NCBI RefSeq assembly: GCF_946892675.1
Contig: NZ_CAMPOV010000002.1
Span: 744,001-808,000, forward strand
Origin: Arthrobacter sp. Marseille-P9274
GTDB taxonomy: Bacteria; Actinomycetota; Actinomycetes; Actinomycetales; Micrococcaceae
Length of the DNA stretch: 64,000 nucleotides
Direction: 5' to 3'
Shown in pieces: positions 51,756-60,249 of this stretch. Position 1 is the first letter of the stretch; each line of letters opens with the position of its first letter. The notes beneath the pieces are model-generated. The model saw only the letters and a program-made list of their open reading frames with translations. It was not told the DNA's origin and searched no databases. A program made the position numbers and the translations under genes.

Positions 51756-51770
51756 TTGCTTACTAAGCAA
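51756..51770. promoter_or_regulatory. IclR-type operator copy 3
   Basis: TTGCTTACTAAGCAA is a perfect 7+1+7 palindrome and fits TTGCT-N5-AGCAA. It lies 180 bp before the hydantoinase ATG, which implies a long 5' leader. The leader also holds three CTTCAAC-like repeats near 51892-51920. Confidence 0.78.
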
Positions 51771-51949
51771 CCAAAAGTGAGCTAGAGCACAACAAGTTGC
51801 GGGATTAGATTCCGGCCCGGGGGATTCGGGCTCCAATCCGGGGCAGAGCGGACCGGCCGACCCCGGCCTACCCTTCAACCCCAGTCCCTCCCTTCAACCA
51901 AGACTTTCCGTTCAACGCAGTCCTGAGCCCAACTTCCGAAAGGACCATC

Positions 51950-54900
51950 ATGAAGCGCATCGGAGTAGACGTCGGCGGCACCTTCACCGACCTGTATTTC
52001 TCGGACGACGACCAGCGCATCGCCGTTGTGGAAAAGGTCCCATCCACTCCACACGACCCCTCTGAGGCCGTGGTCAACGGCATTAAGAAGCTCTGTGCAA
52101 AGGCCGGAGTGTCGCTCTCGGAGATCGACCAGCTGGTGCATGGGACCACGGTGGCAACGAACACCGCGCTGACGCACACCGGTGCGGAGGTCGGGATGAT
52201 CACCACCGAAGGTTTCCGGGACATCCTGCACATCGCCCGCCACAAGAAGCCGCACAACTTCTCCCTGCAGCAGGACATGCCGTGGCAGACCAAGCCCCTG
52301 ATCAAGCGCCGTCACCGGCTCACGGTCAAGGAGCGCATCACTGCCCCGAACGGCGACGTCCTGGTTCCCCTGGACGAGGATGAGGTCCGTGAGCGTGTGC
52401 GCGAGCTCAAGGCTGCCGGCGTCGAGGCCATCGCCGTCTGCCTGCTGCACTCTTACCTGAATGCCGCCCACGAGCAGCGGATCGGGGAGATCGTCGCGGA
52501 GGAGTTCCCCGAGGCCTACCTCTCCCTATCCAGTGACATCGTGCCCCTGTACCGGGAGTATGAGCGGTTCTCCACCACCGCCTTGAACGCCTATGTGGGG
52601 CCCAGGGTCTCGCGTTACCTTTACCGCCTGCAGGAGCAGGCCGAAACCCTGGGCTACCAGCGCGAGATCCTGCTCATGCAGTCCTCGGGCGGGATGGTCC
52701 CGATCAAGGAGGCCGCCAAGCGGCCCGTCACGCTCATGATGTCCGGACCGGTCGGCGGCCTGATCGGCGGCATGTGGGCCGGCCGACAGTCCGGATTCGA
52801 GAACGTCGTCACCCTGGACATCGGCGGCACCTCGGCGGACATCGGTGTGGCCTACCAGGGCGAGCTGCGCATGCGCCACCTGCTGGACACCAAGATCGGC
52901 GACCACCAGGCCATGGTCCCCATGGTGGACATCGACACCATCGGCGCCGGAGGCGGCTCCATCGCCTACGTCGACGCCGGCGGCGTCTTCCGGGTCGGAC
53001 CGCAGTCGGCGGGCGCCGATCCGGGCCCGGTCTGTTACGGCCGCGGCGGGACGGAGCCGACGTCGACCGACGCCCAGGTGCTGCTCGGCCGCATGCGCCC
53101 CGACCGGGTCCTGGCCGGCTCAGGCATGGATCTGGATCTCGACGGCGCCCGAAAGGCCATGGAAGGTCTCGCCGGAAAGCTGAACATGTCGGTGGACCAG
53201 GCCGCCCTCGGCGCCCTGCAGATCCAGAAGTTCGGCATGACCCAGGCAATCGAGCAGAACTCCGTACGCCGCGGCTACGACCCGCGCGACTTCACCCTCG
53301 TCGCCGCCGGCGGCGCCGGCGCCCTGTTCGCCTGCGAAATCGCCGCGGAACTCGAGGTCCCGAAGGTGCTCATCCCGGCCCACCCCGGCATCATCGCCGC
53401 GACCGGCCTGCTGGCCACCGACGAAAAGTACGAGTTCGTCGCCACCCGGCGGTTCACCTTCGCCAACGCCGACCCCGCCGCCATCCAGGCCTCCTACGAA
53501 CAACTCGAGCGCGAAGCCAACGCCCAACTGGATGCCGAGGACGTGCCGGCCGAACGCCGCAGGCTCGACTGGCTCGCCGACGCGCGCTACGAGGGCCAGG
53601 GATACGAAATCCGCTTCGATGCCCCCGAAGGACCGGTCAACCAGGCCTGGCTGGAAAAAGCCGAGGCAGCCTTCCATGCCGCCCACTTCGAAGAGTATGG
53701 CCACCAATTCAAGAACGGCACCGTGGAGGTCATCAACATCCGCGTCGAGGCCAGCGCCCTGATGGACGAACTGCCCACGCCGGCCGCGACGAAGTCCGGT
53801 TCCCTCGACGAAGCCCTGGTGGAAACCCGCCCGGTGACCTTCGAACAGGACGGCAAGCCGGTCACCCTCGACACCGGATTCTACGACCGCGAGAAGATGG
53901 GCGTCGGCACCGCCTTCGCTGGCCCCGCCATCATCGAGCAGTACGACTCCACCGTCGTCATCCCGCCGGGATTCTCCGGCACAGTCGACCCGGCCGGCAA
54001 CCTCGTCGTCGACTGCCCCGCCGCCGCCCAGACGGCCGAGAAACTGGCCACCCCGATCCTGATGCGCGTGATCGGCGGCGCCCTGAACTCGGCGGCCAAG
54101 GAAATGGCCTCGGTACTGTTCCGCATGGCCTACTCCTCGATCATCCGCGAGTCCGAAGACCTCGGCGCCGGCCTGTTCGACAAGGACGGCAACGTGCTGG
54201 CCGAGTCCGACTCCACGCCGATGTTCATGGGCTCCATGCCCAAGATCGTCAAGGGCGTGATCTCGGTCCTCGGCGACGACATCCACGAGGGTGACGTCAT
54301 CCTGCACAACGACCCGTACCTGGGGGCGACCCACTCCCCCGACGTGGCGATCATCGAACCGATCTTCCATGACGGGGAACTCGTCGGCTTCGCCGGCGCC
54401 TCCGGCCAGCTGATCGACAACGGCGGAGCGTTCTCCGGGCTGATGGTGGACATCCAGGACATCCAGTCCGAAGGCACTATCTTCCGGGCTGTGAAGATCT
54501 ATGAGAAGGGCGTCCGCCAGGAATCGCTCATCCGGCACATCCTCAACAACACCCGGACACCAACCTCCAACGAGGGCGACTTCCAGGCCATGATCGCCGC
54601 CTGCGAGCTGGCCAAATCCCGCTACCTGGCCCTCATCGAGCGCTACGGCTTCGGCGCGGTGCGCGATGCCGGCCAGAGCTGGATCGACTACTCGGAGCGG
54701 ATGCTGCGCCAGGAGATCGCCAAGATCCCGGACGGCGTCTACGAGACCGAGGTCGGCTACCTGGACGATGACGGCCGCAACTACGGCAAGAAGCTGCCAA
54801 TCGTCGTGAAGGTGATTGTCGAGGGCGATGAGATCACCTATGACCTCACCGGGTCCTCGGAACAGGTGCCCACCGCCTATAACTGCGCCTTCGAGGGCAC

Positions 54901-55816
54901 GACCGTATCGGCGTTCACGTTCATCACCCGCATGATGTTCCTGGACGAGGTCGCCTTCCCGGTGTTCGTGCCGCAGAACGAGGGCATGCTCAAACCGCTG
55001 AAGGTGATCGCCCCGGAGGGCACCATCTTCAACCCGAAGTACCCGGCCGCGACCTTCTCACGGTTCTCCCAGGTGCAGCGTGCCGTCGATCTGGCCCTGC
55101 GGGCCCTCGCCCCCGTCATCCCCGACAGGGTCACCGCCGGCAACTCCGCCCACATCCACTTCATCTCCTACTCCGGGTGGGACGAGAAGCAGGGCGAGTA
55201 CTGGGTCTACCTCGAGGTCAACGAGGGCTCCTACGGCGCCCGCGCCACGAGCGACGGGCCGGACTCCGTGGACAACCTCATCGCCAACACCCGCAACAAC
55301 CCGATCGAGGAGCTCGAGTGGCGGTTCCCGATGCGCACCGACCGTTACGAACTGCGCTCCGAACCGGCGGCCGCCGGCGAGTTCCGCGGCGGCATAGGTA
55401 TCGTCCGGGAGAACACCTTCCTGACCGACACCGCGATCACCTGCGAGGGTGAACGCCACGAGTCGGACGTGCCGTGGGGCGCCTTCGGCGGCCATGAGGG
55501 CCTCAACGGCTCGCTCGTGAAGAACCCGGGCCGGGACGGCGAGGAATCGTGGCCGTCCAAGGTCACCGGTCGCCAGCTGCTGGCCGGCGATTCCCTCCAG
55601 ATCACCGTGCCCAGCGGTGGCGGCTTCGGCGACCCGCACCTGCGGGACCCGCTGAAGGTCCTTGAGGACGTGCTGGACGGCTTCACGACCGCCGAGGCGG
55701 CCGCCCGGGACTACGGAGTGATTCTCAGGGAGGTCGACGGCCAGCTCACGGTCGACCTGAAGTCCACCGCCGAACGTCGCGGGATGGTGGTCGCCGAGCT
55801 GAGTTCCACCAGCTAA
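51950..55816 (+). CDS. Fused HyuA-HyuB ATP-dependent hydantoinase (probable N-methylhydantoinase)
   Basis: A 1288-residue enzyme. Residues 1-690 are HyuA (ASKHA ATPase fold: MKRIGVDVGGTFTDLYFSD, LVHGTTVATNTALTHTGAEV, VTLDIGGTSADIGV, GGGSIAYVDAGG, GAGALFACEIAAEL). Residues 705-1270 are HyuB (VIGGALNSAAKEMASVLFRM, HNDPYLGATHSPDVAIIEPI, GGFGDPHLRDPLKVLEDV). Fused forms include 5-oxoprolinase; the neighbouring amidase points to N-methylhydantoin as the substrate, giving N-carbamoylsarcosine. Known N-methylhydantoinase has two separate subunits, so the fusion is notable. AAAGGA precedes the ATG. Confidence 0.92.
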   Translation: MKRIGVDVGGTFTDLYFSDDDQRIAVVEKVPSTPHDPSEAVVNGIKKLCAKAGVSLSEIDQLVHGTTVATNTALTHTGAEVGMITTEGFRDILHIARHKKPHNFSLQQDMPWQTKPLIKRRHRLTVKERITAPNGDVLVPLDEDEVRERVRELKAAGVEAIAVCLLHSYLNAAHEQRIGEIVAEEFPEAYLSLSSDIVPLYREYERFSTTALNAYVGPRVSRYLYRLQEQAETLGYQREILLMQSSGGMVPIKEAAKRPVTLMMSGPVGGLIGGMWAGRQSGFENVVTLDIGGTSADIGVAYQGELRMRHLLDTKIGDHQAMVPMVDIDTIGAGGGSIAYVDAGGVFRVGPQSAGADPGPVCYGRGGTEPTSTDAQVLLGRMRPDRVLAGSGMDLDLDGARKAMEGLAGKLNMSVDQAALGALQIQKFGMTQAIEQNSVRRGYDPRDFTLVAAGGAGALFACEIAAELEVPKVLIPAHPGIIAATGLLATDEKYEFVATRRFTFANADPAAIQASYEQLEREANAQLDAEDVPAERRRLDWLADARYEGQGYEIRFDAPEGPVNQAWLEKAEAAFHAAHFEEYGHQFKNGTVEVINIRVEASALMDELPTPAATKSGSLDEALVETRPVTFEQDGKPVTLDTGFYDREKMGVGTAFAGPAIIEQYDSTVVIPPGFSGTVDPAGNLVVDCPAAAQTAEKLATPILMRVIGGALNSAAKEMASVLFRMAYSSIIRESEDLGAGLFDKDGNVLAESDSTPMFMGSMPKIVKGVISVLGDDIHEGDVILHNDPYLGATHSPDVAIIEPIFHDGELVGFAGASGQLIDNGGAFSGLMVDIQDIQSEGTIFRAVKIYEKGVRQESLIRHILNNTRTPTSNEGDFQAMIAACELAKSRYLALIERYGFGAVRDAGQSWIDYSERMLRQEIAKIPDGVYETEVGYLDDDGRNYGKKLPIVVKVIVEGDEITYDLTGSSEQVPTAYNCAFEGTTVSAFTFITRMMFLDEVAFPVFVPQNEGMLKPLKVIAPEGTIFNPKYPAATFSRFSQVQRAVDLALRALAPVIPDRVTAGNSAHIHFISYSGWDEKQGEYWVYLEVNEGSYGARATSDGPDSVDNLIANTRNNPIEELEWRFPMRTDRYELRSEPAAAGEFRGGIGIVRENTFLTDTAITCEGERHESDVPWGAFGGHEGLNGSLVKNPGRDGEESWPSKVTGRQLLAGDSLQITVPSGGGFGDPHLRDPLKVLEDVLDGFTTAEAAARDYGVILREVDGQLTVDLKSTAERRGMVVAELSSTS

Positions 55817-55836
55817 ACCAGCAGCTGCAGCAGTAA

Positions 55837-55888
55837 GGGGCGGCCTGGAGGCCAGCTAGCAACGCTGGCCACCAGGCCGCCCCCTTTT
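55837..55888 (+). terminator. Strong nested hairpin terminator after the hydantoinase gene
   Basis: Outer stem GGGGCGGCCTGG (55837-55848) with CCAGGCCGCCCC (55872-55883), inner stem GGCCAGC/GCTGGCC, then C and TTTT (55885-55888). It is unusually long and perfect, and it separates the hydantoinase from the next MFS gene on the same strand, which may therefore be expressed at a lower level. Confidence 0.85.
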
Positions 55889-55940
55889 CGTTCCGGAATC
55901 ATCACATCGCTATCCCTATCCCAGTGAATTAGGAACCGTC

Positions 55941-57305
55941 ATGTCCACTGCCCCAACCTCCCGCTTCGTCGAGTCTGATGTCAGGCCAAAGGACGTCCGG
56001 CTGGCCACCTGGATCTGCTTCTTCGCCTGGACCTTCGCCGTCTATGACTTCGTCCTCTTCGGCAACCTCCTGCCAAAGCTGGCCTCGGACCTCGGCTGGA
56101 GCCCGGCCCAGTCCACCGAGATCAACACCTGGGTGACCGCCGGCACCGCGCTCGTGGCCTTCGCGATCGGCCCGATCGTGGACCGGATCGGCCGCCGCAA
56201 AGGCATCCTGATCGCCGTCGCCGGTGCCGCAGTCGCCTCACTGCTGACCGCCGCTGTCGGCTGGGTCGTCGGCATCGCTGCCGGCCTCGGACTCGTCTTC
56301 CTGGTCCTTGTGCGTTCACTCGCCGGCCTCGGCTACGCCGAACAGGCCATCAATGCGGCCTACCTCAACGAGATGTTCGCGCACAACAGCGATCCTGCCA
56401 AGGCCCGGCGCCGCGGTCTCATCTACTCGCTCGTCCAGTCCGGCTGGCCGGTCGGCTCCGTACTGGCCGCCGGCTCCGTCTACCTACTGTTCCCCATCGG
56501 CGGGTGGGCGCTCTGCTTCGTCGTGGCCGCCATCCCTGCCGTCTTCATCATCATCGCCGGACGCTGGCTCAAGGAAAGCCCCCAGTTCACCCACCGACAC
56601 CAGATCGACAAGATGATCAAGGACGGCAGGGTGGAAGAAGCGCAGCAACTCGGAAAGAAATACGGAATCGACGTCGCGGAGAAGGCCGCCCCGCTCGTCT
56701 CCGTCTTCCGCGGGGAATCGCTGCGATCCACTCTGACGATCGGCGGCGCCTTCCTCCTGAACTGGCTCGGTGTCCTGGCATTCGCGATCCTCGGCACCTC
56801 ACTGCTTACAGCCACGGACGGCAAGAATATCGAGTTCGACAACGCGCTGCTGATCCTCATCATCTCCAATGCCACCGCCTTCGCCGGCTACCTGTTCCAC
56901 GGCTGGCTGGGAGACCGGATCGGACGCCGCAACGCGATCGGAATCGGCTGGATCCTGTGTGCCGTCTCGTTCTTCACCATGCTCCAGGCCCCGAACGGGA
57001 ACTTCCCGCTCATCATCGGGCTCTACAGCGCCGGACTGTTCTTCCTCATCGGCCCCTTCTCCGCCCTGCTGTTCTTCACCGGCGAAAGCTTCCCCGTCCA
57101 CACCCGGGCAACGGGAAGTTCCATCATCAACTCCTCCGGCCAAGTCGGGGCGATCATCGGCGGCCTGCTGATCACCGCCACCCTCGCCGCCGGCGGCGGC
57201 TGGATCAACGCGACATTATGGTGGGGCGTCCTCCCCATCCTGGGCTCCGGCCTGCTGATCTTCGCCGCCCGGAACGTCGACCCGAGCAAGGTCCGCACAG
57301 ACTGA
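55941..57305 (+). CDS. MFS transporter, second carrier of the hydantoin cluster
   Basis: A 454-residue, 12-helix carrier: WICFFAWTFAVYDFVLFGNL, FAIGPIVDRIGRRKGILIAV, LVRSLAGLGYAEQAINAAYL, and GWLGDRIGRRNAIGIGWILC. Resembles aromatic-acid/sugar symporters of the MFS. Placed after the hydantoinase and strong terminator; it probably imports the same family of substrates. AGGAACC lies upstream of the ATG. Confidence 0.9.
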   Translation: MSTAPTSRFVESDVRPKDVRLATWICFFAWTFAVYDFVLFGNLLPKLASDLGWSPAQSTEINTWVTAGTALVAFAIGPIVDRIGRRKGILIAVAGAAVASLLTAAVGWVVGIAAGLGLVFLVLVRSLAGLGYAEQAINAAYLNEMFAHNSDPAKARRRGLIYSLVQSGWPVGSVLAAGSVYLLFPIGGWALCFVVAAIPAVFIIIAGRWLKESPQFTHRHQIDKMIKDGRVEEAQQLGKKYGIDVAEKAAPLVSVFRGESLRSTLTIGGAFLLNWLGVLAFAILGTSLLTATDGKNIEFDNALLILIISNATAFAGYLFHGWLGDRIGRRNAIGIGWILCAVSFFTMLQAPNGNFPLIIGLYSAGLFFLIGPFSALLFFTGESFPVHTRATGSSIINSSGQVGAIIGGLLITATLAAGGGWINATLWWGVLPILGSGLLIFAARNVDPSKVRTD

Positions 57306-57330
57306 CAGACCCGGACTCCCAGCACAAACG

Positions 57331-57383
57331 CATCCGCCCGGCGACAACTCCTGGCCCCCCAGAGAGTTCCCGCCGGGCGGATG
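57331..57383 (+). terminator. Terminator of the hydantoin cluster
   Basis: A 13-bp perfect stem, CATCCGCCCGGCG (57331-57343) with CGCCGGGCGGATG (57371-57383), with an inner AACTC/GAGTT stem, followed by GCTTTAAT. It lies 26 bp after the MFS stop. Confidence 0.8.
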
Positions 57384-57539
57384 GCTTTAATCCGCTGGGC
57401 CACAGCAGCCCGTTCCCCTCGGGTGCGGACACCAGGGGCCAGCGCCTGTGCGGATTGTCACACCCTACGCCGGGGAATAGCCGCGCGGCCGAGGACGTTG
57501 TACAGCATTCATCCACCTCGAGAAAAGAGATCAAACCAA

Positions 57540-57842
57540 GTGGCAACCGATTACGATGAGGTCCGAGCCGACGTCAAGGAGTCCCAGGACAAGTCCCTGC
57601 AGGCAGTACGGTCCGCAAATGCGCCGGGCGCCCGCAGCGTTGTCCTGGAGCTGGATGAGGCCGACGGCCTCGACGGAGCCGGCGTCCCCGGCGGCGAGTT
57701 CATCGCCGAGGAACTCAACGTTCAGGTCATCCCGCAGGCCGAGGACGAATTCACCTGCTACTCATGCTTCCTCGTCCGGCACCGCTCCCAGCTCGCCCGG
57801 CAACAAGGCTCCCACGCCTACTGCAGCGACTGCGAGGGCTAA
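57540..57842 (+). CDS. DUF4193 protein (small zinc-ribbon, actinobacterial)
   Basis: A 100-residue acidic protein with a C-terminal zinc ribbon, CYSCFLVRHRSQLARQ...YCSDCEG. MATDYDEVRADVKESQDKSL is the usual start, here from GTG at 57540. The family occurs throughout actinobacteria, is short and soluble, and its function is unknown. It is preceded by 230 bp that hold the terminator of the hydantoin cluster. Confidence 0.92.
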   Translation: MATDYDEVRADVKESQDKSLQAVRSANAPGARSVVLELDEADGLDGAGVPGGEFIAEELNVQVIPQAEDEFTCYSCFLVRHRSQLARQQGSHAYCSDCEG

Positions 57843-57896
57843 ATCCCGCCAGACGAAACGCCGCGTACATAACTCCGGCACGCCCGTCCGGGTGAA

Positions 57897-58274
57897 CTAC
57901 TCCCCTGCCCGTCCACTCGGCTTCGCAGGCACCCGCTCCTCCTTCCCCTGCCACGGCCACCTGCCTGTGATTTCGAGCTCCAGCGACCAGCTCAGGAATG
58001 TACGGATCAGCACGATCACGGCCAGCGCCGCTACGCTTTCCAACGTCGGACTGATGGCCACGGTGCGGATGATGTCGGCCGCCACGAGTAGTTCAAGCCC
58101 CAAGAGGATCGAACGTCCAAGGAACCGGCGGAATTCCTCGTATACCCCGGCCTGCCTGCCGAGGAGCTTTGGCACAGCGAACATTGCAGCCAGGACGGCA
58201 CCGATCACCATGGCAGCGACACCAGCTGCATCAATAATGCGGCCAGCCGTCTCGATCAGTTCTCTGAAATCCAT
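57897..58274 (-). CDS. DUF1622 family membrane protein
   Basis: A 125-residue protein with three hydrophobic segments; the conserved FRRFLGRSILLGLELLVAAD and IRTVAISPTLESVAALAVIV, IRTFLSWSLELEITGRWPW define the family. Function unknown. It converges with the DUF4193 gene, 54 bp apart. Confidence 0.9.
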   Translation of the reverse strand: MDFRELIETAGRIIDAAGVAAMVIGAVLAAMFAVPKLLGRQAGVYEEFRRFLGRSILLGLELLVAADIIRTVAISPTLESVAALAVIVLIRTFLSWSLELEITGRWPWQGKEERVPAKPSGRAGE

Positions 58275-58569
58275 GCGCCCACGCTACAACTGAGTTACGC
58301 CCGCGCAACCCCTAGCGCCGTCGCGCCTGCCACTGCGCCGAGATCCACCAGTACGGCGCGCCGGGCCTGGACAGGACGGTCAAGAAGTAGTCCTTCCGGA
58401 CCTTGGGACCAACGACGGCGGGCCTCCGGCTTCTGGGCACACTGATCGAACGGTTTCCGCCGACGAACCGCGGTCGGCATCCCTGAAGGAAGCCGACGAC
58501 AAGGTCATCGACGAGGGCTCGCGACGCTCGCGAAAACCTGGCTTTGAGGGCAGGCGACGGGCGGCTGAT
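58275..58569 (-). other. Gene-free stretch with a possible decayed frame
   Basis: No gene with a start codon is supported. On the minus strand one open frame without start reads ...VVGPKVRKDYFLTVLSRPGA then PYWWISAQWQARRR and stops at 58312; it looks protein-like but I recognise nothing in it. It may be the 3' part of a lost gene of the same operon. Confidence 0.3.
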
Positions 58570-59439
58570 TCAGCTCCAGTCGTAGAAACCCTTGCCGGTC
58601 TTGCGGCCCAGCTCGCCGGAGGCGACCTTGTCCCGCAGGATCTGCGGCGGCGCGAACCGGTCACCCAGGGTCTTGTGCAGGTACTGCGCGATGCCAAGCC
58701 GGACGTCGAGGCCCACGATGTCCGTGGTCTTCAACGGACCGGTCGGGTGCTTGTAGCCGAGCACCATCGCGTTGTCGATGTCCTCGGCCGACGCGACACC
58801 CTCCTCGACCATGCGCATGGCTTCGAGCGCGATCGCGACGCCCAGCCTTGAGCTGGCGAATCCCGGTGCATCGTTGACGACGACGGCGGTCTTGCCCAGC
58901 GCCTGGACCCAGCCGCGCGAGGTCTCGACGAGTTCGGGCCGGGTCTGCCGGCCTATAACGACCTCGATCAGCGTCGAGGCGGGAACCGGATTGAAGAAGT
59001 GCAGCCCGAGGAAGTCCCGGGGCCGGGCCAGCTGTTCTGCCAGGTCGGACACGGACAGGGAGGACGTGTTCGAGGCCAGCACGGCGCCGGGCGCGAGCCG
59101 CTCCTCGACCGCACGCAACGATGCGACTTTCAGGTCCCAGTCCTCCGGCACAGCCTCGACCACCAACTCGCGGTCCCCGAAGTCCGCGTAGTCCACCGAG
59201 ACGGTCAGTCGGGAGGCCATTTCGTCGAGGTTGCCGTCTTCCACGCCGCGCTCGATCGATTTCGCCGCGGACGATTCGACGCGTTCGCGGGCCGCCTGCG
59301 CCGCGGCTTCGTCGCGCTCAACCACTACGACGTCCGCCCCTTTGATGAGGAACGCGTGGGCGATGCCCGCACCCATGCGGCCTCCGCCGAGCACGCCGAC
59401 CTTGGTGGGAAGCCCTGCGGGATGTTTGGAGTTGCTCAT
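58570..59439 (-). CDS. 3-hydroxyacyl-CoA dehydrogenase
   Basis: A 289-residue NAD-dependent dehydrogenase: VGVLGGGRMGAGIAHAFLIK, ELVVEAVPEDWDLKVASLRA, ASNTSSLSVSDLAEQLARPR, GLHFFNPVP and the C-terminal KHPTGPLKTTDIVGLDV. It oxidises 3-hydroxyacyl-CoA; the paaH/hbd group acts in phenylacetate or butyrate catabolism. It starts 2 bp after the stop of the enoyl-CoA hydratase frame. Intact, unlike its two upstream neighbours. Confidence 0.95.
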   Translation of the reverse strand: MSNSKHPAGLPTKVGVLGGGRMGAGIAHAFLIKGADVVVVERDEAAAQAARERVESSAAKSIERGVEDGNLDEMASRLTVSVDYADFGDRELVVEAVPEDWDLKVASLRAVEERLAPGAVLASNTSSLSVSDLAEQLARPRDFLGLHFFNPVPASTLIEVVIGRQTRPELVETSRGWVQALGKTAVVVNDAPGFASSRLGVAIALEAMRMVEEGVASAEDIDNAMVLGYKHPTGPLKTTDIVGLDVRLGIAQYLHKTLGDRFAPPQILRDKVASGELGRKTGKGFYDWS

Positions 59440-59441
59440 GG

Positions 59442-60249
59442 CTACTTCTTCTTCCTGTCGAGGAACGCCTGCATACGTTCGAATTTGGCCGGGGACTCGA
59501 AGAGCATGCCCTGGGCTAGCGTATCGACCAGAGGGTGGACTTCGCGCGGGGTGTGGAAGACCGCCTTGGAAATCCGGACCGCCAACGGGTCCTGCGCAGC
59601 GATAGCGTCCGCCAGCGCGTTGCCCCGCGTCCAACAGTACATCCGGCTCCACGAGCTCCGTGATCAGCCCGACGGCTAGGCATTCCTCCCCCGTCAGGAT
59701 CTTGCCCGCCAGCAGGATGTGCTTGGCCATCGGCTCGCCGACGAGTTCCTTCAGGCGCCAGGTGGCACCGGCCGCCGCCAGGATGCCCAGATTGGTTTCC
59801 GGGTTGCCCATCCGCAGCGCGGGCGTCCCGATGCGGAAGTCGGCCGCATAGGCCAGTTCCGCACCGCCGCCGAGCGCATAGCCGTCCAGGGCGGCAATGA
59901 CGGGCATGGGCAGCTTCGCCATCCGGTCGATAATTCCGGAGTTGATCCCGGCCAGCGCGTCGTCGCGGCGCCGTTCGCGCAGCTGCGCGATGTCGGCACC
60001 GGAGGCGAAAATCCCCTTAGCCCCGGTCTCCGGGTCCCCCGGTGTACCCGAAAGGATCAGGATCCTTGGGGTGCGCTCAAGGTACGAGCACACCGTGTGC
60101 AGATCGTCGACCATCGCCTGGCCGATCGCGTTCCGGACCTCGGGACGGTGCAGCCGGACGGCCAGCCGGTCCTCGCGCTCCTCGCCCAGGAGGGCCTCGA
60201 AACCGCCGGTACCCAGCCGCGCACTTGAGTCATTGAGGACCTCCGTCAT
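59442..60249 (-). pseudogene. Enoyl-CoA hydratase, frameshifted
   Basis: From ATG 60249 the frame encodes a normal crotonase start and core (NAIGQAMVDDLHTVCSYLE, GIFASGADIAQLRERRRD, ALDGYALGGGAELAYAADFR, GLITELVEPDVLLDAG), then goes astray. The proper end, NALADAIAAQDPLAVRISKA to FLDRKKK, continues one base later and stops at 59442. The shift falls in a CCCC run (59623-59626); removing one base restores DAGNALADAIAAQ. Without repair, translation would run into the downstream dehydrogenase as one 575-residue fusion. Either a real mutation or a homopolymer sequencing error. Confidence 0.88.
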
